Of a stretch of 64,000 nucleotides of DNA, positions 45,322 to 54,005 are shown piece by piece. The stretch is taken from assembly GCF_001665235.1 (NCBI RefSeq), contig NZ_LZSC01000048.1:119894-183893 (forward strand), read 5' to 3'. This DNA comes from Mycobacterium sp. 1100029.7 (lineage in GTDB: Bacteria > Actinomycetota > Actinomycetes > Mycobacteriales > Mycobacteriaceae). Numbering within the stretch: the first letter of the stretch is position 1; the number at the start of each line of letters is the position of its first letter. Both the position numbers and the translations under genes were made by a program. The notes under the pieces are model-generated. The model did not search any database. It was given only the letters and a program-made list of their open reading frames with translations, and was not told where the DNA came from.

Positions 45322-45380
45322 GGGGCCAAAAGGCCCTACCTGTGCCGCCGTACGTCCCCTAGGTTGGTCTGTAGGACCAA
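45322..45380. promoter_or_regulatory. DosR-like sites in the divergent USP / Acg promoter
   Basis: Two palindromes in the 141-base divergent region. The first (GGGCCAAAAGGCCC, 45323-45336) keeps the GGG-N8-CCC symmetry of a DosR box but with altered inner bases. The second (TTGGTC-N5-GACCAA, 45364-45380) is weaker. They could serve both directions. Confidence 0.45.
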
Positions 45381-45404
45381 CACGCGTGGTGAGGAGTTGA
45401 CGGC

Positions 45405-46382
45405 ATGCCCACGACACCGGGCAGCGAGGTCTTCAAGGAAGCGGTACAACTGGCCTGCCGTGCTCCATCGGTGCACAACAGTCAGCCTTGGCATTGGGTT
45501 GCCGACGGCGCGGTCCTGCAACTGTTCCTCGATCGCCGCCACCTGGTGCCCGGCACCGACCAGTCGGGGCGACAAGCCATCATCAGCTGCGGATGCGCGC
45601 TCGACCATCTTCGGGTCGCGATGCTGGCCGCGGGGTGGGACGCCGTCATCGAACGGCTTCCCAACCCGGACGACCCCGACCACCTGGCATCGCTCGAGTT
45701 CCGCCCCGTGGAGCACGTCACCGGAACGCAGGACGACCGCGCCGAGGCGATTCTGGTGCGCCGAACCGACCGGCTTCCGCTGGCCGAGCCGACGTTTTGG
45801 AGCCTGTTCGAGCCGATACTGCGCAGCTTGCTGGACGACGGCCCGGTGACCCTCGAGGTGCTCAGCGAAGAGAGTCGACCACAATTGGCCGCCGCCTCAC
45901 AGCTCAGCGCCGCACTTCGTCGAGACGACGCCGCCTACCACGAGGAACTTGCCTGGTGGACTTCACGTTTCGTGCTGTCCGAAGGCATGCCGCCCAGCGC
46001 TCTGGTGTCCGACGAAGAACGCCCGCGAGTCGACGTGTCTCGCGACTTCCCCGGCCGCAGCCATCAGCAACGACGTCCCGAGGTCGACGTCGACTGGTCC
46101 AAAATCCTGGTGCTCTCCACCGCGGACGACACCAGGGCCGATGCATTGCGATGCGGTGAGGCCCTGTCGGCGGTGTTGCTCGAATGCACGATGGCCGGTC
46201 TGGCCACCTGCCCGCTGACGCATCTGATCGAAGTGGACGAGAGTCGCGACATCGTGCGCGGACTGATCGACGGGTTGGGCCAGCCGCAGGTGATGATCCG
46301 CGTCGGAGTGGCGCCGCCGATGGAAACCCTTCCCCCGCCGACACCACGGCATCCCCTCGATGAGGTGCTGCAGATCGGCTAG
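45405..46382 (+). CDS. Acg-family nitroreductase-like protein, first
   Basis: A 325-aa member of the Acg family (Rv2032, Rv3127, Rv3131), unusual nitroreductase-fold FMN proteins. LACRAPSVHNSQPWHW is the family hallmark near the N-terminus, ILVRRTDRLPL follows, and a second half-domain ends with the CPLTHLIEV region. Acg proteins bind FMN but lack normal reductase activity and are thought to sequester flavin. Divergent from the second USP gene; it ends overlapping the opposed acg gene by four bases. Confidence 0.88.
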   Translation: MPTTPGSEVFKEAVQLACRAPSVHNSQPWHWVADGAVLQLFLDRRHLVPGTDQSGRQAIISCGCALDHLRVAMLAAGWDAVIERLPNPDDPDHLASLEFRPVEHVTGTQDDRAEAILVRRTDRLPLAEPTFWSLFEPILRSLLDDGPVTLEVLSEESRPQLAAASQLSAALRRDDAAYHEELAWWTSRFVLSEGMPPSALVSDEERPRVDVSRDFPGRSHQQRRPEVDVDWSKILVLSTADDTRADALRCGEALSAVLLECTMAGLATCPLTHLIEVDESRDIVRGLIDGLGQPQVMIRVGVAPPMETLPPPTPRHPLDEVLQIG

Positions 46383-47365
46383 CCGGCGGCACCCCACTCG
46401 ACTGACTCGGCGAGGCCGCGTCGTGGTGTGGCCGGCAATGGGTCGGCATTGATCGCCGCCCATCCGACGCGAAGCAGCATCTGCGGATAGTGCCCGCCGC
46501 CGAAGATGTCGGCGTGTACTTCCTCGCGAGTTTCGGCGACCTCCAGCGGCTCGGTGATCGGGCAGCACGCCAAGCCCATCGACGTTGCGGTCAGCAGCAC
46601 GACGCTGGTGGCTTCACCGGCGCGCATCTGCGCCATCCGCTCATCCGAGCGGGTTCCGAGCGCAAGCACCACGGCGTTGTCCGCGGCCGCCGACGTGCCC
46701 GGTGACATGGCCAGGGCGGGACCGGCGAACAGGCGGCCCGGGATCTTCGAGCGGGGATCCGGCGTCGGGGCGTTGCGAGCCGGGACCCCCGCCGTCGAGG
46801 CGTAACGCCCGCTCCACTCGGTCAGCTCGGCCAGGTAGTCGTGGTTGAGGTGATCCCAGATCGACTGGGACACAATCTTGTGCAGCCTTTCGATGTCTTC
46901 GACCTGACACAGCGTGACACCGTTGCGTGCCGCCCGCGCGGCCATCAGTGCGATGTCGCCGACCGGTACCGTCCAGGAGCTGTAGTGGCGCCGATCGGTT
47001 CGCCGCCGCGGGATCGCCGCGGCCAGGGCGATGTCGAGGGGATCGGCGGTGTAGGGCACCGTTTCGATGGCGGCAAGATGACCCGGGTCGGCCGGATCCG
47101 GGAACCGCGTCACTTTGGCCCGCCAGCCCAGTGCTGCCAATGCGACGACGCAATGATTCAGCGCCGCACCGCAACTCAGGATCAGATCGCGGCCGTCTGG
47201 GTCGGTGTTGGGCAGCTGCCGACCGGCGTCAGAGTGCAGATGCAGACTCGCTTGGTCTACTCGCCACCGCCACGGCTGCGTGTTGTGGACTGACGGGGCG
47301 CGGCAAGCCAAACCCAGCACTGTGCGAATGGTGGCCGCATCGGGAAGGGTCGCGTTCATAGGCAT
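46379..47365 (-). CDS. acg: Acg-family nitroreductase-like protein, second
   Basis: A 328-aa Acg protein, closest in look to Rv2032: LACRAPSVHNTQPWRW, ILSCGAALNHCVVALAALGW, PRRRTDRRHY and the C-terminal GLACCPITEPLE block. ATG 47365 has AAGGGGG six bases upstream. In the 93-base upstream gap there are degenerate DosR-like stretches (for example AGGACTTTGTGCC at 47445). Together with its opposed relative it forms a pair of flavin-binding dormancy proteins. Confidence 0.88.
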   Translation of the reverse strand: MPMNATLPDAATIRTVLGLACRAPSVHNTQPWRWRVDQASLHLHSDAGRQLPNTDPDGRDLILSCGAALNHCVVALAALGWRAKVTRFPDPADPGHLAAIETVPYTADPLDIALAAAIPRRRTDRRHYSSWTVPVGDIALMAARAARNGVTLCQVEDIERLHKIVSQSIWDHLNHDYLAELTEWSGRYASTAGVPARNAPTPDPRSKIPGRLFAGPALAMSPGTSAAADNAVVLALGTRSDERMAQMRAGEATSVVLLTATSMGLACCPITEPLEVAETREEVHADIFGGGHYPQMLLRVGWAAINADPLPATPRRGLAESVEWGAAG

Positions 47366-47458
47366 TGCCCCCTTCGGTCGAGCATCAGGTCAACGATTGC
47401 GGACCCGATGCCCGCGCACGAGGGCCCGACGGCCCCAGTCCGCGAGGACTTTGTGCCA

Positions 47459-48598
47459 CTACTCGGGCCGGTCCCGGGCCGCCAAGACACCGGCGATGGA
47501 GGTGCAGGCGATGGTCAGCAGGGCACCGAGCATCAGCGCCGACCCTTCGCCGGCGGCGAGCAGGTTCTGCTCGTTGCCGATCGTGGCCGCGGCCACCGGC
47601 ACACCGAGCTGAGCCGCCGAGAACACGGCAAGGGTGAGCGGCTGGCCGAGCAGCCTGCCGACGCAATGCGCCAGCACGGCACCCAGCCCCAGTCCGACAC
47701 CCAGCAGAATCAGCGCCGGGTGCGCGCCCAGTTCGCGCACGTGCAGTGACGCACCCAGCCAGACGAAGAACAACGGTCCGAAGAATCCCTCGGTCACGCC
47801 GAACAGCTGACGTGCCAGCCGCCGCGGCTCCCCGACCGCCGCGATCACCAAGCCCAACGCGAAGCCGGCCAGCATGATCGACACATGGGTGCGCAGCGCG
47901 AGCGCCGCCAGCATGAAGAGCACCAGCAGGTTGGTCCGCAGCTCCAGCGCGAACTTCTGCTTCTCGGAATAGTCGTGCAGGCGCCGTAGCCAGCCTCGCC
48001 GGTCAGCGGCGAGCAGAGCCCCGTACAGCAGCACTGCGCATGCGGCGATCGCCAGCGCACCCAGGGCCGCGGTCGGCGCCCGTTGTAGGTCGATTACCAA
48101 GGGCAGCAACACGATACACGCCGTATCGGCGATGGCGATCTGGGCGGTCAGCGACAGCACCGGCGGTCCTTGCAGGTGCAGCGAACCGATCACCGGCAGT
48201 GCCAGCGCCGCCGACGACGACGTCATCAGCACCGCGTACAGCGCCGCGTGGCCGGTGTGAAACTGCCAGGCCAGCGCGACACCGAGGGCGGCAGCGATCA
48301 CGCCACACAACAGCGCGCGCCCCACCGCCCGGGGAACCGCGGAGCGCACCTCGCGGCTGCGGATCGGCACATGCGTGCCCGCGACGAACATCACCAGCGC
48401 GAAGCCGATATTCGCGAACAACTGCAATGTCGGGTTCGCCGAGTCGATGACCCCGAACCCGGTCTTGCCCAGCGCCAGTCCCGCGGCCAGCTCGCCCATG
48501 ATCAGCGGAATCCGCAAGTGCGGCACCGACGCCAGCAGTGGGCCGGCAAAACCCACCGCGGTCAGCAGCGCCAACTTGTCGAACCCGAACCCCGGCAT
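47459..48598 (-). CDS. Cation:proton antiporter (CPA2/KefB-like)
   Basis: A 379-aa membrane antiporter with about 12 hydrophobic segments. The N-terminal LRIPLIMGELAAGLALG and the Asp pair region of segment 5 (IAIADTACIVLLP) fit the CPA2 Na+/H+ exchanger pattern. There is no C-terminal KTN/TrkA domain, unlike KefB. It could exchange Na+ or K+ for protons. It lies 93 bases downstream of the acg gene's start and 24 bases after the next gene's stop, so it may be co-transcribed with the hotdog gene. Confidence 0.85.
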   Translation of the reverse strand: MPGFGFDKLALLTAVGFAGPLLASVPHLRIPLIMGELAAGLALGKTGFGVIDSANPTLQLFANIGFALVMFVAGTHVPIRSREVRSAVPRAVGRALLCGVIAAALGVALAWQFHTGHAALYAVLMTSSSAALALPVIGSLHLQGPPVLSLTAQIAIADTACIVLLPLVIDLQRAPTAALGALAIAACAVLLYGALLAADRRGWLRRLHDYSEKQKFALELRTNLLVLFMLAALALRTHVSIMLAGFALGLVIAAVGEPRRLARQLFGVTEGFFGPLFFVWLGASLHVRELGAHPALILLGVGLGLGAVLAHCVGRLLGQPLTLAVFSAAQLGVPVAAATIGNEQNLLAAGEGSALMLGALLTIACTSIAGVLAARDRPE

Positions 48599-48622
48599 CT
48601 CAGCGGCCTGGCGGCGACGGTG

Positions 48623-49489
48623 TCAGCCGACCACCTCGAAGATCGCTGCGGCAGACGTGACGGCCTTGTCGGCGTTGCCCTCGTCGTGCAGCAACATCCG
48701 TACACCGATACGCCCGGGGCCGCCCGGGTGTGCGGTGCCCTCCACCCGAAACGGGCCGACCTTGCCGCGGGACATGAACATCACGTGCCAGCTGACCACC
48801 TGCACCTTGGGTGTCTCGGCCAGATCCGCGGCCAGTTCGGTCGCCGCGGTCTCCAGCACGACGTGTTGGGGGCCGATGTGCAACGCCGCGTCCGGCGACG
48901 CGAGCTCGGCGGACAGTGCCGGCAGCACCCAGTGTCCGTCGTCGCGGCGGGCAGCCCCGAACGCGGCCCACAGCGGAGGCAGGTCGGCCGAGTCCTCGAT
49001 GACCAGTTCGGTACCCGAAACGTCCATCCTGTCAAGGCCTTCCGGCGGGATACCGATGATGGCGCCCTGCCCCTCGTTGAACGCGATCACCCGGTCCGGG
49101 TTGTCGGCGTCGACAATCTTGCACCGCCCGTAGCCCATTGTCCGGCCCTGGTGCACGATGCCGGAATCGACGATCTCCACCCGGGCGACGTCGTAGCCGG
49201 GATCGATGATCTGCACCGAGGCGATGACCGGGTTGGGCACCGCCACCATGTCGGTCTGACAGCCCTCGGGCGACGAGATGGCCAGCGGCGCCACCATGAT
49301 TCCGCCCACCGCGTTGCGCATGTCCCGGCGGATGACCACGGTGTCGTCGACGTCGCCGATGTCCATGGACGAGTGCTTGCGCCCGATGTAGCGGTAACTG
49401 AGCAGACCCGTCCAGCGGCGATACAACTCGTCTCGATAAGCGTCGGCGTCACCGGCGAACTCGCGGATGTCTCGCAGTTGGTCGCTCAC
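48623..49489 (-). CDS. Double-hotdog thioesterase-like protein
   Basis: A 288-aa protein that appears to be two hotdog domains. The first has SYRYIGRKHSSMDIGDVD then MRNAVGGIMVAPLAISSPEGC, a place where PaaI-like enzymes carry HGG; the second (HIGPQHVVLETAAT ... VVSWHVMFMSRGKVGPFRVEGTA) is more degenerate. GTG 49489 has GAGAGAGG upstream. It precedes the antiporter and follows an acyl-CoA dehydrogenase gene (35-base gap), which suggests acyl-CoA hydrolysis. Family call is moderate. Confidence 0.55.
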   Translation of the reverse strand: MSDQLRDIREFAGDADAYRDELYRRWTGLLSYRYIGRKHSSMDIGDVDDTVVIRRDMRNAVGGIMVAPLAISSPEGCQTDMVAVPNPVIASVQIIDPGYDVARVEIVDSGIVHQGRTMGYGRCKIVDADNPDRVIAFNEGQGAIIGIPPEGLDRMDVSGTELVIEDSADLPPLWAAFGAARRDDGHWVLPALSAELASPDAALHIGPQHVVLETAATELAADLAETPKVQVVSWHVMFMSRGKVGPFRVEGTAHPGGPGRIGVRMLLHDEGNADKAVTSAAAIFEVVG

Positions 49490-49523
49490 TTCCGGCCACC
49501 TCTCTCCGGCGTTGACTCCTGTT

Positions 49524-50765
49524 TCAGGACTGCCTATTTCGTCGCACCTGATTGAACGGCACGCCACGGTCGGCGGCGTGCTCGCGGGGGAAGTTCAGCA
49601 CCCGCTCACCGATCACGTTGCGCGCCATCTCAGTGGTGCCGCCGCCGATGCTGGCGATCTGACGACCCAGGTACCGCACGCCGATATCGAGCAGCCGCGC
49701 GTCGTCTTCGACGACGGCCGAGGTGCCGGTGACGGCAATCGCAGTGTCGATTTCGACGTCGTGCACCGCGGCCATGGACAGCCGGATGATCGACCCCGCG
49801 GTCGGCGGCAGCGCCCCGCTGACCACTGCGTGGAAGACGTGCTCGCTGAGCTGACCATGCACCGTGCGATGGACCAGGGCACGCCCGATCATTTCCCGGA
49901 CACGCTCGCTGTCCTGCTGGCCGGTCTTGTCGACCAGCGCCACTAGGTCGAGCGTAATGTCTTCTGCCTCAGTGATTCCGGGCCCGCTACTGTACTCGGA
50001 GCCGTCGCCCATGCTGCGGCGCTCGTGATACAGCTGTCGCGACGCGACCTCCCATCCTTTGCCGGGTTCGCCGACCACGGCATCGTCGCCCACGTCCACG
50101 TCGTCGAAGAACTCTTCGCAGAATTCGATCGAACCGTTGATCTGCCGGATGCGATTGATCGTGATGCCGGGATGCGCCAGCGGCACCAGGAACATCGTCA
50201 GGCCCTCGTGCTTGGGTGCGTCCCAATCGGTCCGTGCCAGGCACAACCCGTAGTCGGCGGCGAATGCCCAGGTGCTCCACGTCTTGGCGCCGTTGATGAT
50301 CCACCGCCCGTCGCGGCGCTCGGCGCGCGTGATGACCCCGGCGAGGTCCGAACCACCGCTGGGTTCGGACAGCAACTGCACCAGCACCTCGTCCCCGCGT
50401 AACGCCGCCGCGATGTGGGTGCGTTTCTGCTCCTCACTCCCCATGTCGAGGATGGTGGCGCAGCAGATGGCGAACGAAGGCACGTTGAGCAGCAGCGGCG
50501 TTTCGTAGGCTTGCGCCTCGGCGTCGAACGCCCTCTTGTATTCGTAGCCAAGCCCTAGGCCGCCGTATTCGCGTGGGAAGCAGATGCCGGCGAATCCCCC
50601 GTCATACAAGATCTTTTGCAGCTCGCGGGCCCGCTTCCAAGACACCAGCTCGTCGCGTTGCAACTGAGCCGCCTTGTCCCGATCAAGAGGCGGCATATTG
50701 GCGGCCAGCCACGCCTTGGCGCGGCTGCGGAACTGGGCGACGGATTCGGCCGCAACGGTAGTCAC
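49524..50765 (-). CDS. Acyl-CoA dehydrogenase (FadE type)
   Basis: A 413-aa FAD enzyme introducing a double bond into acyl-CoA. LLSEPSGGSDLAGV is the FAD/substrate motif, WIINGAKTWSTWAFAADYGL the next conserved strand, GEPGKGWEVA follows, and the C-terminal RQIASIGGGTTEMARNVIGERVL is the family signature. The catalytic Glu position is not securely placed, as in sterol-type FadE proteins. GTG/ATG 50765 start. It seems part of a transcript with the hotdog gene. Confidence 0.9.
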   Translation of the reverse strand: MTTVAAESVAQFRSRAKAWLAANMPPLDRDKAAQLQRDELVSWKRARELQKILYDGGFAGICFPREYGGLGLGYEYKRAFDAEAQAYETPLLLNVPSFAICCATILDMGSEEQKRTHIAAALRGDEVLVQLLSEPSGGSDLAGVITRAERRDGRWIINGAKTWSTWAFAADYGLCLARTDWDAPKHEGLTMFLVPLAHPGITINRIRQINGSIEFCEEFFDDVDVGDDAVVGEPGKGWEVASRQLYHERRSMGDGSEYSSGPGITEAEDITLDLVALVDKTGQQDSERVREMIGRALVHRTVHGQLSEHVFHAVVSGALPPTAGSIIRLSMAAVHDVEIDTAIAVTGTSAVVEDDARLLDIGVRYLGRQIASIGGGTTEMARNVIGERVLNFPREHAADRGVPFNQVRRNRQS

Positions 50766-50840
50766 CGGCGGTGCCGAATTCGTTTGTGCATCATCGCCGA
50801 TGACCTCCCGACGCCATTGTCGTGTCCGAACTTCAAGCGT

Positions 50841-50862
50841 GTGCTGGGCGACCGTACAGCAC
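50841..50862. other. Inverted repeat between tetR and fadE genes
   Basis: Six-base arms GTGCTG and CAGCAC around a ten-base loop, 75 bases before the fadE gene and just after the tetR stop. No T-run follows, so an operator is more likely than a terminator. Confidence 0.4.
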
Positions 50863-50873
50863 AGGTGAAACGA

Positions 50874-51458
50874 CTATACAGAAGACCGGGGCGGTTGCTG
50901 AGCGGCCGCCGCCTCTTCCCGCACGCCGGAGATCACCCACTCGACCAGCCGGGGAAAGTTCTGTTCGATCTTGGCGGTCTCGGATTCCGAGCGCCCCGGC
51001 TCCCGCAGTCCGCGAACCTCCACAATGGAATGGTTGATCGTCATGTGCGCCAGACCGCGACAGCATTCGGCGGCCAGCGGACGCGGAATGCCTTCTTGCA
51101 GAGCAGCTTCGAGTAGCGCATTGACATAGTCGGCGACGGCGCTGCGGTCATCGATGGTCATCAGCTCGGTCAGATACGGATGGGCACGAAGCGCCCGGTG
51201 TAGGGCCTGGCACCAATGCAGTGCGGTCGACTCCCAGGTGTCGTACTCCTTGAAGTCGAGTTTCAACTGTGCGAAGTGACGGGCGACGAGCGCCCTGATG
51301 AGCGCCTCCCGATTGCCGACCTGTTGGTAAAGCGTCCGCGGAGAGATCTTGAGTGCTGCCGATAGTCGCCGGACGCTGAGCGCCTCGATACCTTCGCTGT
51401 CCAGAAGCTTTAGGGCGTGCGTGAGGATGTCGTCGGCCGGAATCAGCGGCTTGGCCAT
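50874..51458 (-). CDS. TetR-family regulator
   Basis: A 194-aa TetR regulator. The HTH is LSVRRLSAALKISPRTLYQQVGNREALIRAL, with the helical C-terminal part (YVNALLEAALQEG...). It is likely to control the FadE gene downstream on the same strand, separated by the inverted repeat at 50841. The ATG at 51458 starts it. No ligand is predictable. Confidence 0.85.
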   Translation of the reverse strand: MAKPLIPADDILTHALKLLDSEGIEALSVRRLSAALKISPRTLYQQVGNREALIRALVARHFAQLKLDFKEYDTWESTALHWCQALHRALRAHPYLTELMTIDDRSAVADYVNALLEAALQEGIPRPLAAECCRGLAHMTINHSIVEVRGLREPGRSESETAKIEQNFPRLVEWVISGVREEAAAAQQPPRSSV

Positions 51459-51569
51459 CGCTGAATCGTACTAGCCCAGTCCGCGGCACCCCGGCGGGTT
51501 AAGCGCGGGTCACCCCCGTCGGATCACTGCCGGCCAATGGGTCCCGGCCCACGCAGCCTCCTGCCGCGG

Positions 51570-52589
51570 TCAGGGGATCGTCAGCGCGATCTTGCCGACG
51601 TGTGCACCGTCGCGCATCACCTGCAGCGCCTCGTCGAGGCGTTCCCAATCGAAGACGTGGCTGATGTGCGGCTTGAGCCCGGCCGCCGACACCACCTCAC
51701 ACAGTTCGCGGTGCGCACGCACACTGCCGACCGTGATGCCGATGACCCGCAGGTTGTTCAGCATGATCTCGGCCACCGCGACCGACGCCATGTCGAACCC
51801 GGTGAGCACGCCGATCACCGCGATCGTGCCGCCCATCGCCGCCGCGTGCAAGGAATGCGGCAGCGTGGCCGGACCGCCGAGGTCGACGATCAGTTTCGCG
51901 CCGCGCCCGTCGGTCAGCCGCTTCACCTGCGTCTCCCAATTCGGAGTGGTCCGGTAGTTGACGAGATGTGTTGCCCCCAAGTCTGATCCGACCTTGAGTT
52001 TGTCGTCGGACGACGACGTCAGGATCACCGTGGCACCCCGCAGGCGGGCCAGCTGCACGGCAAACAGCGACACCCCGCCGGTACCCTGGGTCACCACGAC
52101 GTCACCTTCACCAATGTTGGCCTCTACCAACGCACTCCACGCAGTCACCCCCGCACACGGGATCGTCGCGGCCTCGACGTCGCTGAGGTGATCGGGAGTG
52201 CGGACCAGACCGGCGGCGTCGGCGACCCGGTATTGCTGCAGCCACCCGTCACCCGTGTCGCCGGGCACGTCGCGCTTGGCTTCCGGGTCCGGCGGCCCGT
52301 CGTGCCAACCCGGGTGAAACGCCCCCATGACGCGGTCGCCGGGCCGCAGGTTGTCGACCCCGGACCCCAGCGCCACCACCTCACCGGCCCCATCGGTCAT
52401 CGGCACCCGCGGCCAGGGCCCGGGCAACAGGCCCATCAAGTTGACGTTGTCGTGGAAGTTGAGGCTCGACGCGCGGACCTTGACCAGCGCCTGCCCCGAA
52501 CCGGGTGCGGCGACTGGCCTTTCGACAACGCGGACGGGCTCGCCGGCCCCGGGCATGACGATGGCCCGCTGACGGTCCGGAATACTCAT
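51570..52589 (-). CDS. Zinc-type MDR alcohol dehydrogenase / quinone oxidoreductase
   Basis: A 339-aa NAD(P)-dependent medium-chain dehydrogenase. N-terminal GroES-like part (LVKVRASSLNFHDNVNLMG), the Rossmann motif (VVTQGTGGVSLFAVQLARLRGATVI) and C-terminal HVFDWERLDEALQVMRDGAHVGKIAL. It lacks the catalytic-zinc Cys and the structural zinc four-Cys loop, so it is of the quinone-oxidoreductase subgroup. ATG 52589 has AGGAGG 12 bases upstream; the frame to 52655 lies in non-coding sequence. Confidence 0.87.
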   Translation of the reverse strand: MSIPDRQRAIVMPGAGEPVRVVERPVAAPGSGQALVKVRASSLNFHDNVNLMGLLPGPWPRVPMTDGAGEVVALGSGVDNLRPGDRVMGAFHPGWHDGPPDPEAKRDVPGDTGDGWLQQYRVADAAGLVRTPDHLSDVEAATIPCAGVTAWSALVEANIGEGDVVVTQGTGGVSLFAVQLARLRGATVILTSSSDDKLKVGSDLGATHLVNYRTTPNWETQVKRLTDGRGAKLIVDLGGPATLPHSLHAAAMGGTIAVIGVLTGFDMASVAVAEIMLNNLRVIGITVGSVRAHRELCEVVSAAGLKPHISHVFDWERLDEALQVMRDGAHVGKIALTIP

Positions 52590-52629
52590 GCGACACCTGC
52601 CTCCTGGGCCACCGCGATGGAAGGCCGGG

Positions 52630-53028
52630 CTACGACGTGAATTGCCCTGTCGCATAAGCGACGTCGAGATACTCCCAGACCCGGATGATCAACCCGTCCT
52701 GAACCTGCACCCACACACTGTATTCGTTCTCGTATGGCCGGCCGGCGGCGAACAACGCGGTTGCCTGCATCGTGAAGCGCGCGGCACCCATGTCGCCGTC
52801 ACAGAGCAGGTGATGCACCGTGGTGCGCACATCGGCATAGAGCTCGCCGAAAATCACCCGCATTCCGGCGCGGATCGCATCACGCCCCACCGTCGGGCTG
52901 CCCAGCACGCCGACACTCGGGGTGATCCACCACTGTGCCTTCGGCGCCAGCAACTCGGTGACGCGCTCGGCATCGCCGAATGCGGACACCAATGCCGTGA
53001 GCAGCTCACGCGTCGACGACTCTGTCAT
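52630..53028 (-). CDS. SnoaL/NTF2-like protein
   Basis: A 132-aa protein of the SnoaL/NTF2 fold: helix ELLTALVSAFGDAERVTELLAP, core strands WWITPSVGVLGSP and HHLLCDGDMGAARFTMQATALFA, then VQDGLIIRVWEYLD. Members act as isomerases, cyclases or dehydratases on polyketide or steroid-like substrates. ATG 53028 is used. Function is not predictable. Confidence 0.75.
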   Translation of the reverse strand: MTESSTRELLTALVSAFGDAERVTELLAPKAQWWITPSVGVLGSPTVGRDAIRAGMRVIFGELYADVRTTVHHLLCDGDMGAARFTMQATALFAAGRPYENEYSVWVQVQDGLIIRVWEYLDVAYATGQFTS

Positions 53029-53069
53029 TTCGGCCCTCCCAGGCACCCGCAGCGGCTCTCAAAATAACA

Positions 53070-53442
53070 CCGATTTCACGGGGCCAAGCAGCCGGTTTCT
53101 GGGAATTGGTGCTCCGGCGCCCCGGCGTCGCCGTGGACGCTGTGGGTTCGCGACTGCGCGCAACGCCCGGTCGACTATCCGGCGCTGGCCGCATTGTGTG
53201 ACGTCTTCTATCCACGGGTGTTTCAGCGTCTGGGCGGGTTGGTGCCCGCCGGGACCATCTCGATGACGACCTATTTCCACGCCGATCAGGAACAACTCGA
53301 CGCCCTGGGCGGGGACTACGTGCTGGCCACCGCGCACGCCAACCGCTTTGCACACGGGCCTCTGATCAGAGCGCCCAGGTGTGGACCCGCGACGGCACGT
53401 TGCTGGCGACCACGCATCAGATCGTCTACTACAAGGGCTGAC
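53070..53442 (+). pseudogene. Acyl-CoA thioesterase remnant, frameshifted
   Basis: The C-terminal part of a TesB/thioesterase-like protein: one frame reads SPWTLWVRDCAQRPVDYP and CDVFYPRVFQRLGGLVPAGTISMTTYFHADQ and ends near FAHG (53359). A one-base deletion there shifts the rest, SDQSAQVWTRDGTLLATTHQIVYYKG, to the next frame, which ends with TGA at 53440. The N-terminal half is missing, so this is a decayed gene. Stop and frame break are seen directly; family is by resemblance. Confidence 0.65.
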
Positions 53443-53488
53443 CGGCCCCGCCCATGCTCGGTGCACTCGGCGATGTCAGGCTTGGGTG

Positions 53489-53998
53489 GTGATCGCTGAC
53501 GACGCCGCCGCCAGCTTGCTGGCAATCGAGTCCATCAAGGAACTCAAGGCCCGCTACTGCCGTTACCTGGACACCAAGGACTGGACCGCGTGGCGGTCGA
53601 TCTTCACCGACGACTTCGTCAGCGACACCTCCGAGGCGGGCGGCAAGCTGATCACGGGGGCCGACGACTTCGTCGCCTTCACCCGCAAAGGCATCGGACG
53701 GCCGTCGCAGGCCACGGCGCACCAGGTGCATGCGCCGGAGATAGCGCTCACCTCCGCGACCACGGCACGCGGCGTGTGGGCGCTGCAAGACGTGGTGCGG
53801 TTCGGACCGGGGCTGAGCCTCGTGGGCTACGGCCACTACCACGAAACCTACGAGAACATCGCCGGGCAGTGGCTTATCAAGAGCTCCAAGCTAACTCGGC
53901 TTCGCGAGGACATCGTTACGCCGATCTTCTCGTTCTACATCTCCAACCGGATTCGCAACACCGCCGCCAGATTCGCCAATCGGCTGCTGGAGAAATAG
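53489..53998 (+). CDS. SnoaL/NTF2-like protein
   Basis: A 169-aa NTF2-fold protein with the bile-acid-dehydratase-like look: IESIKELKARYCRYLDTKDWTAWRSIFTDDF and HQVHAPEIALTSATTARGVWALQD, then GYGHYHETYENIAGQWLIKSS. The conserved Tyr-, Asp- and His-rich spots fit an active-type cavity. GTG 53489 is likely (53486 also possible). Its stop is nine bases before the epimerase gene, so they should be co-transcribed. Confidence 0.75.
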   Translation: MIADDAAASLLAIESIKELKARYCRYLDTKDWTAWRSIFTDDFVSDTSEAGGKLITGADDFVAFTRKGIGRPSQATAHQVHAPEIALTSATTARGVWALQDVVRFGPGLSLVGYGHYHETYENIAGQWLIKSSKLTRLREDIVTPIFSFYISNRIRNTAARFANRLLEK

Positions 53999-54005
53999 GA
54001 GACTC

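Noticed and set aside
47430..47458. Possible DosR boxes before acg
   Set aside because: Only degenerate matches to GGGAC-N4-GTCCC; not strong enough for a separate site.
48170..49555. Plus-strand 461-codon frame over the antiporter and hotdog genes
   Set aside because: Crosses two convincing opposite-strand genes; His/Arg/Gly-rich shadow composition.
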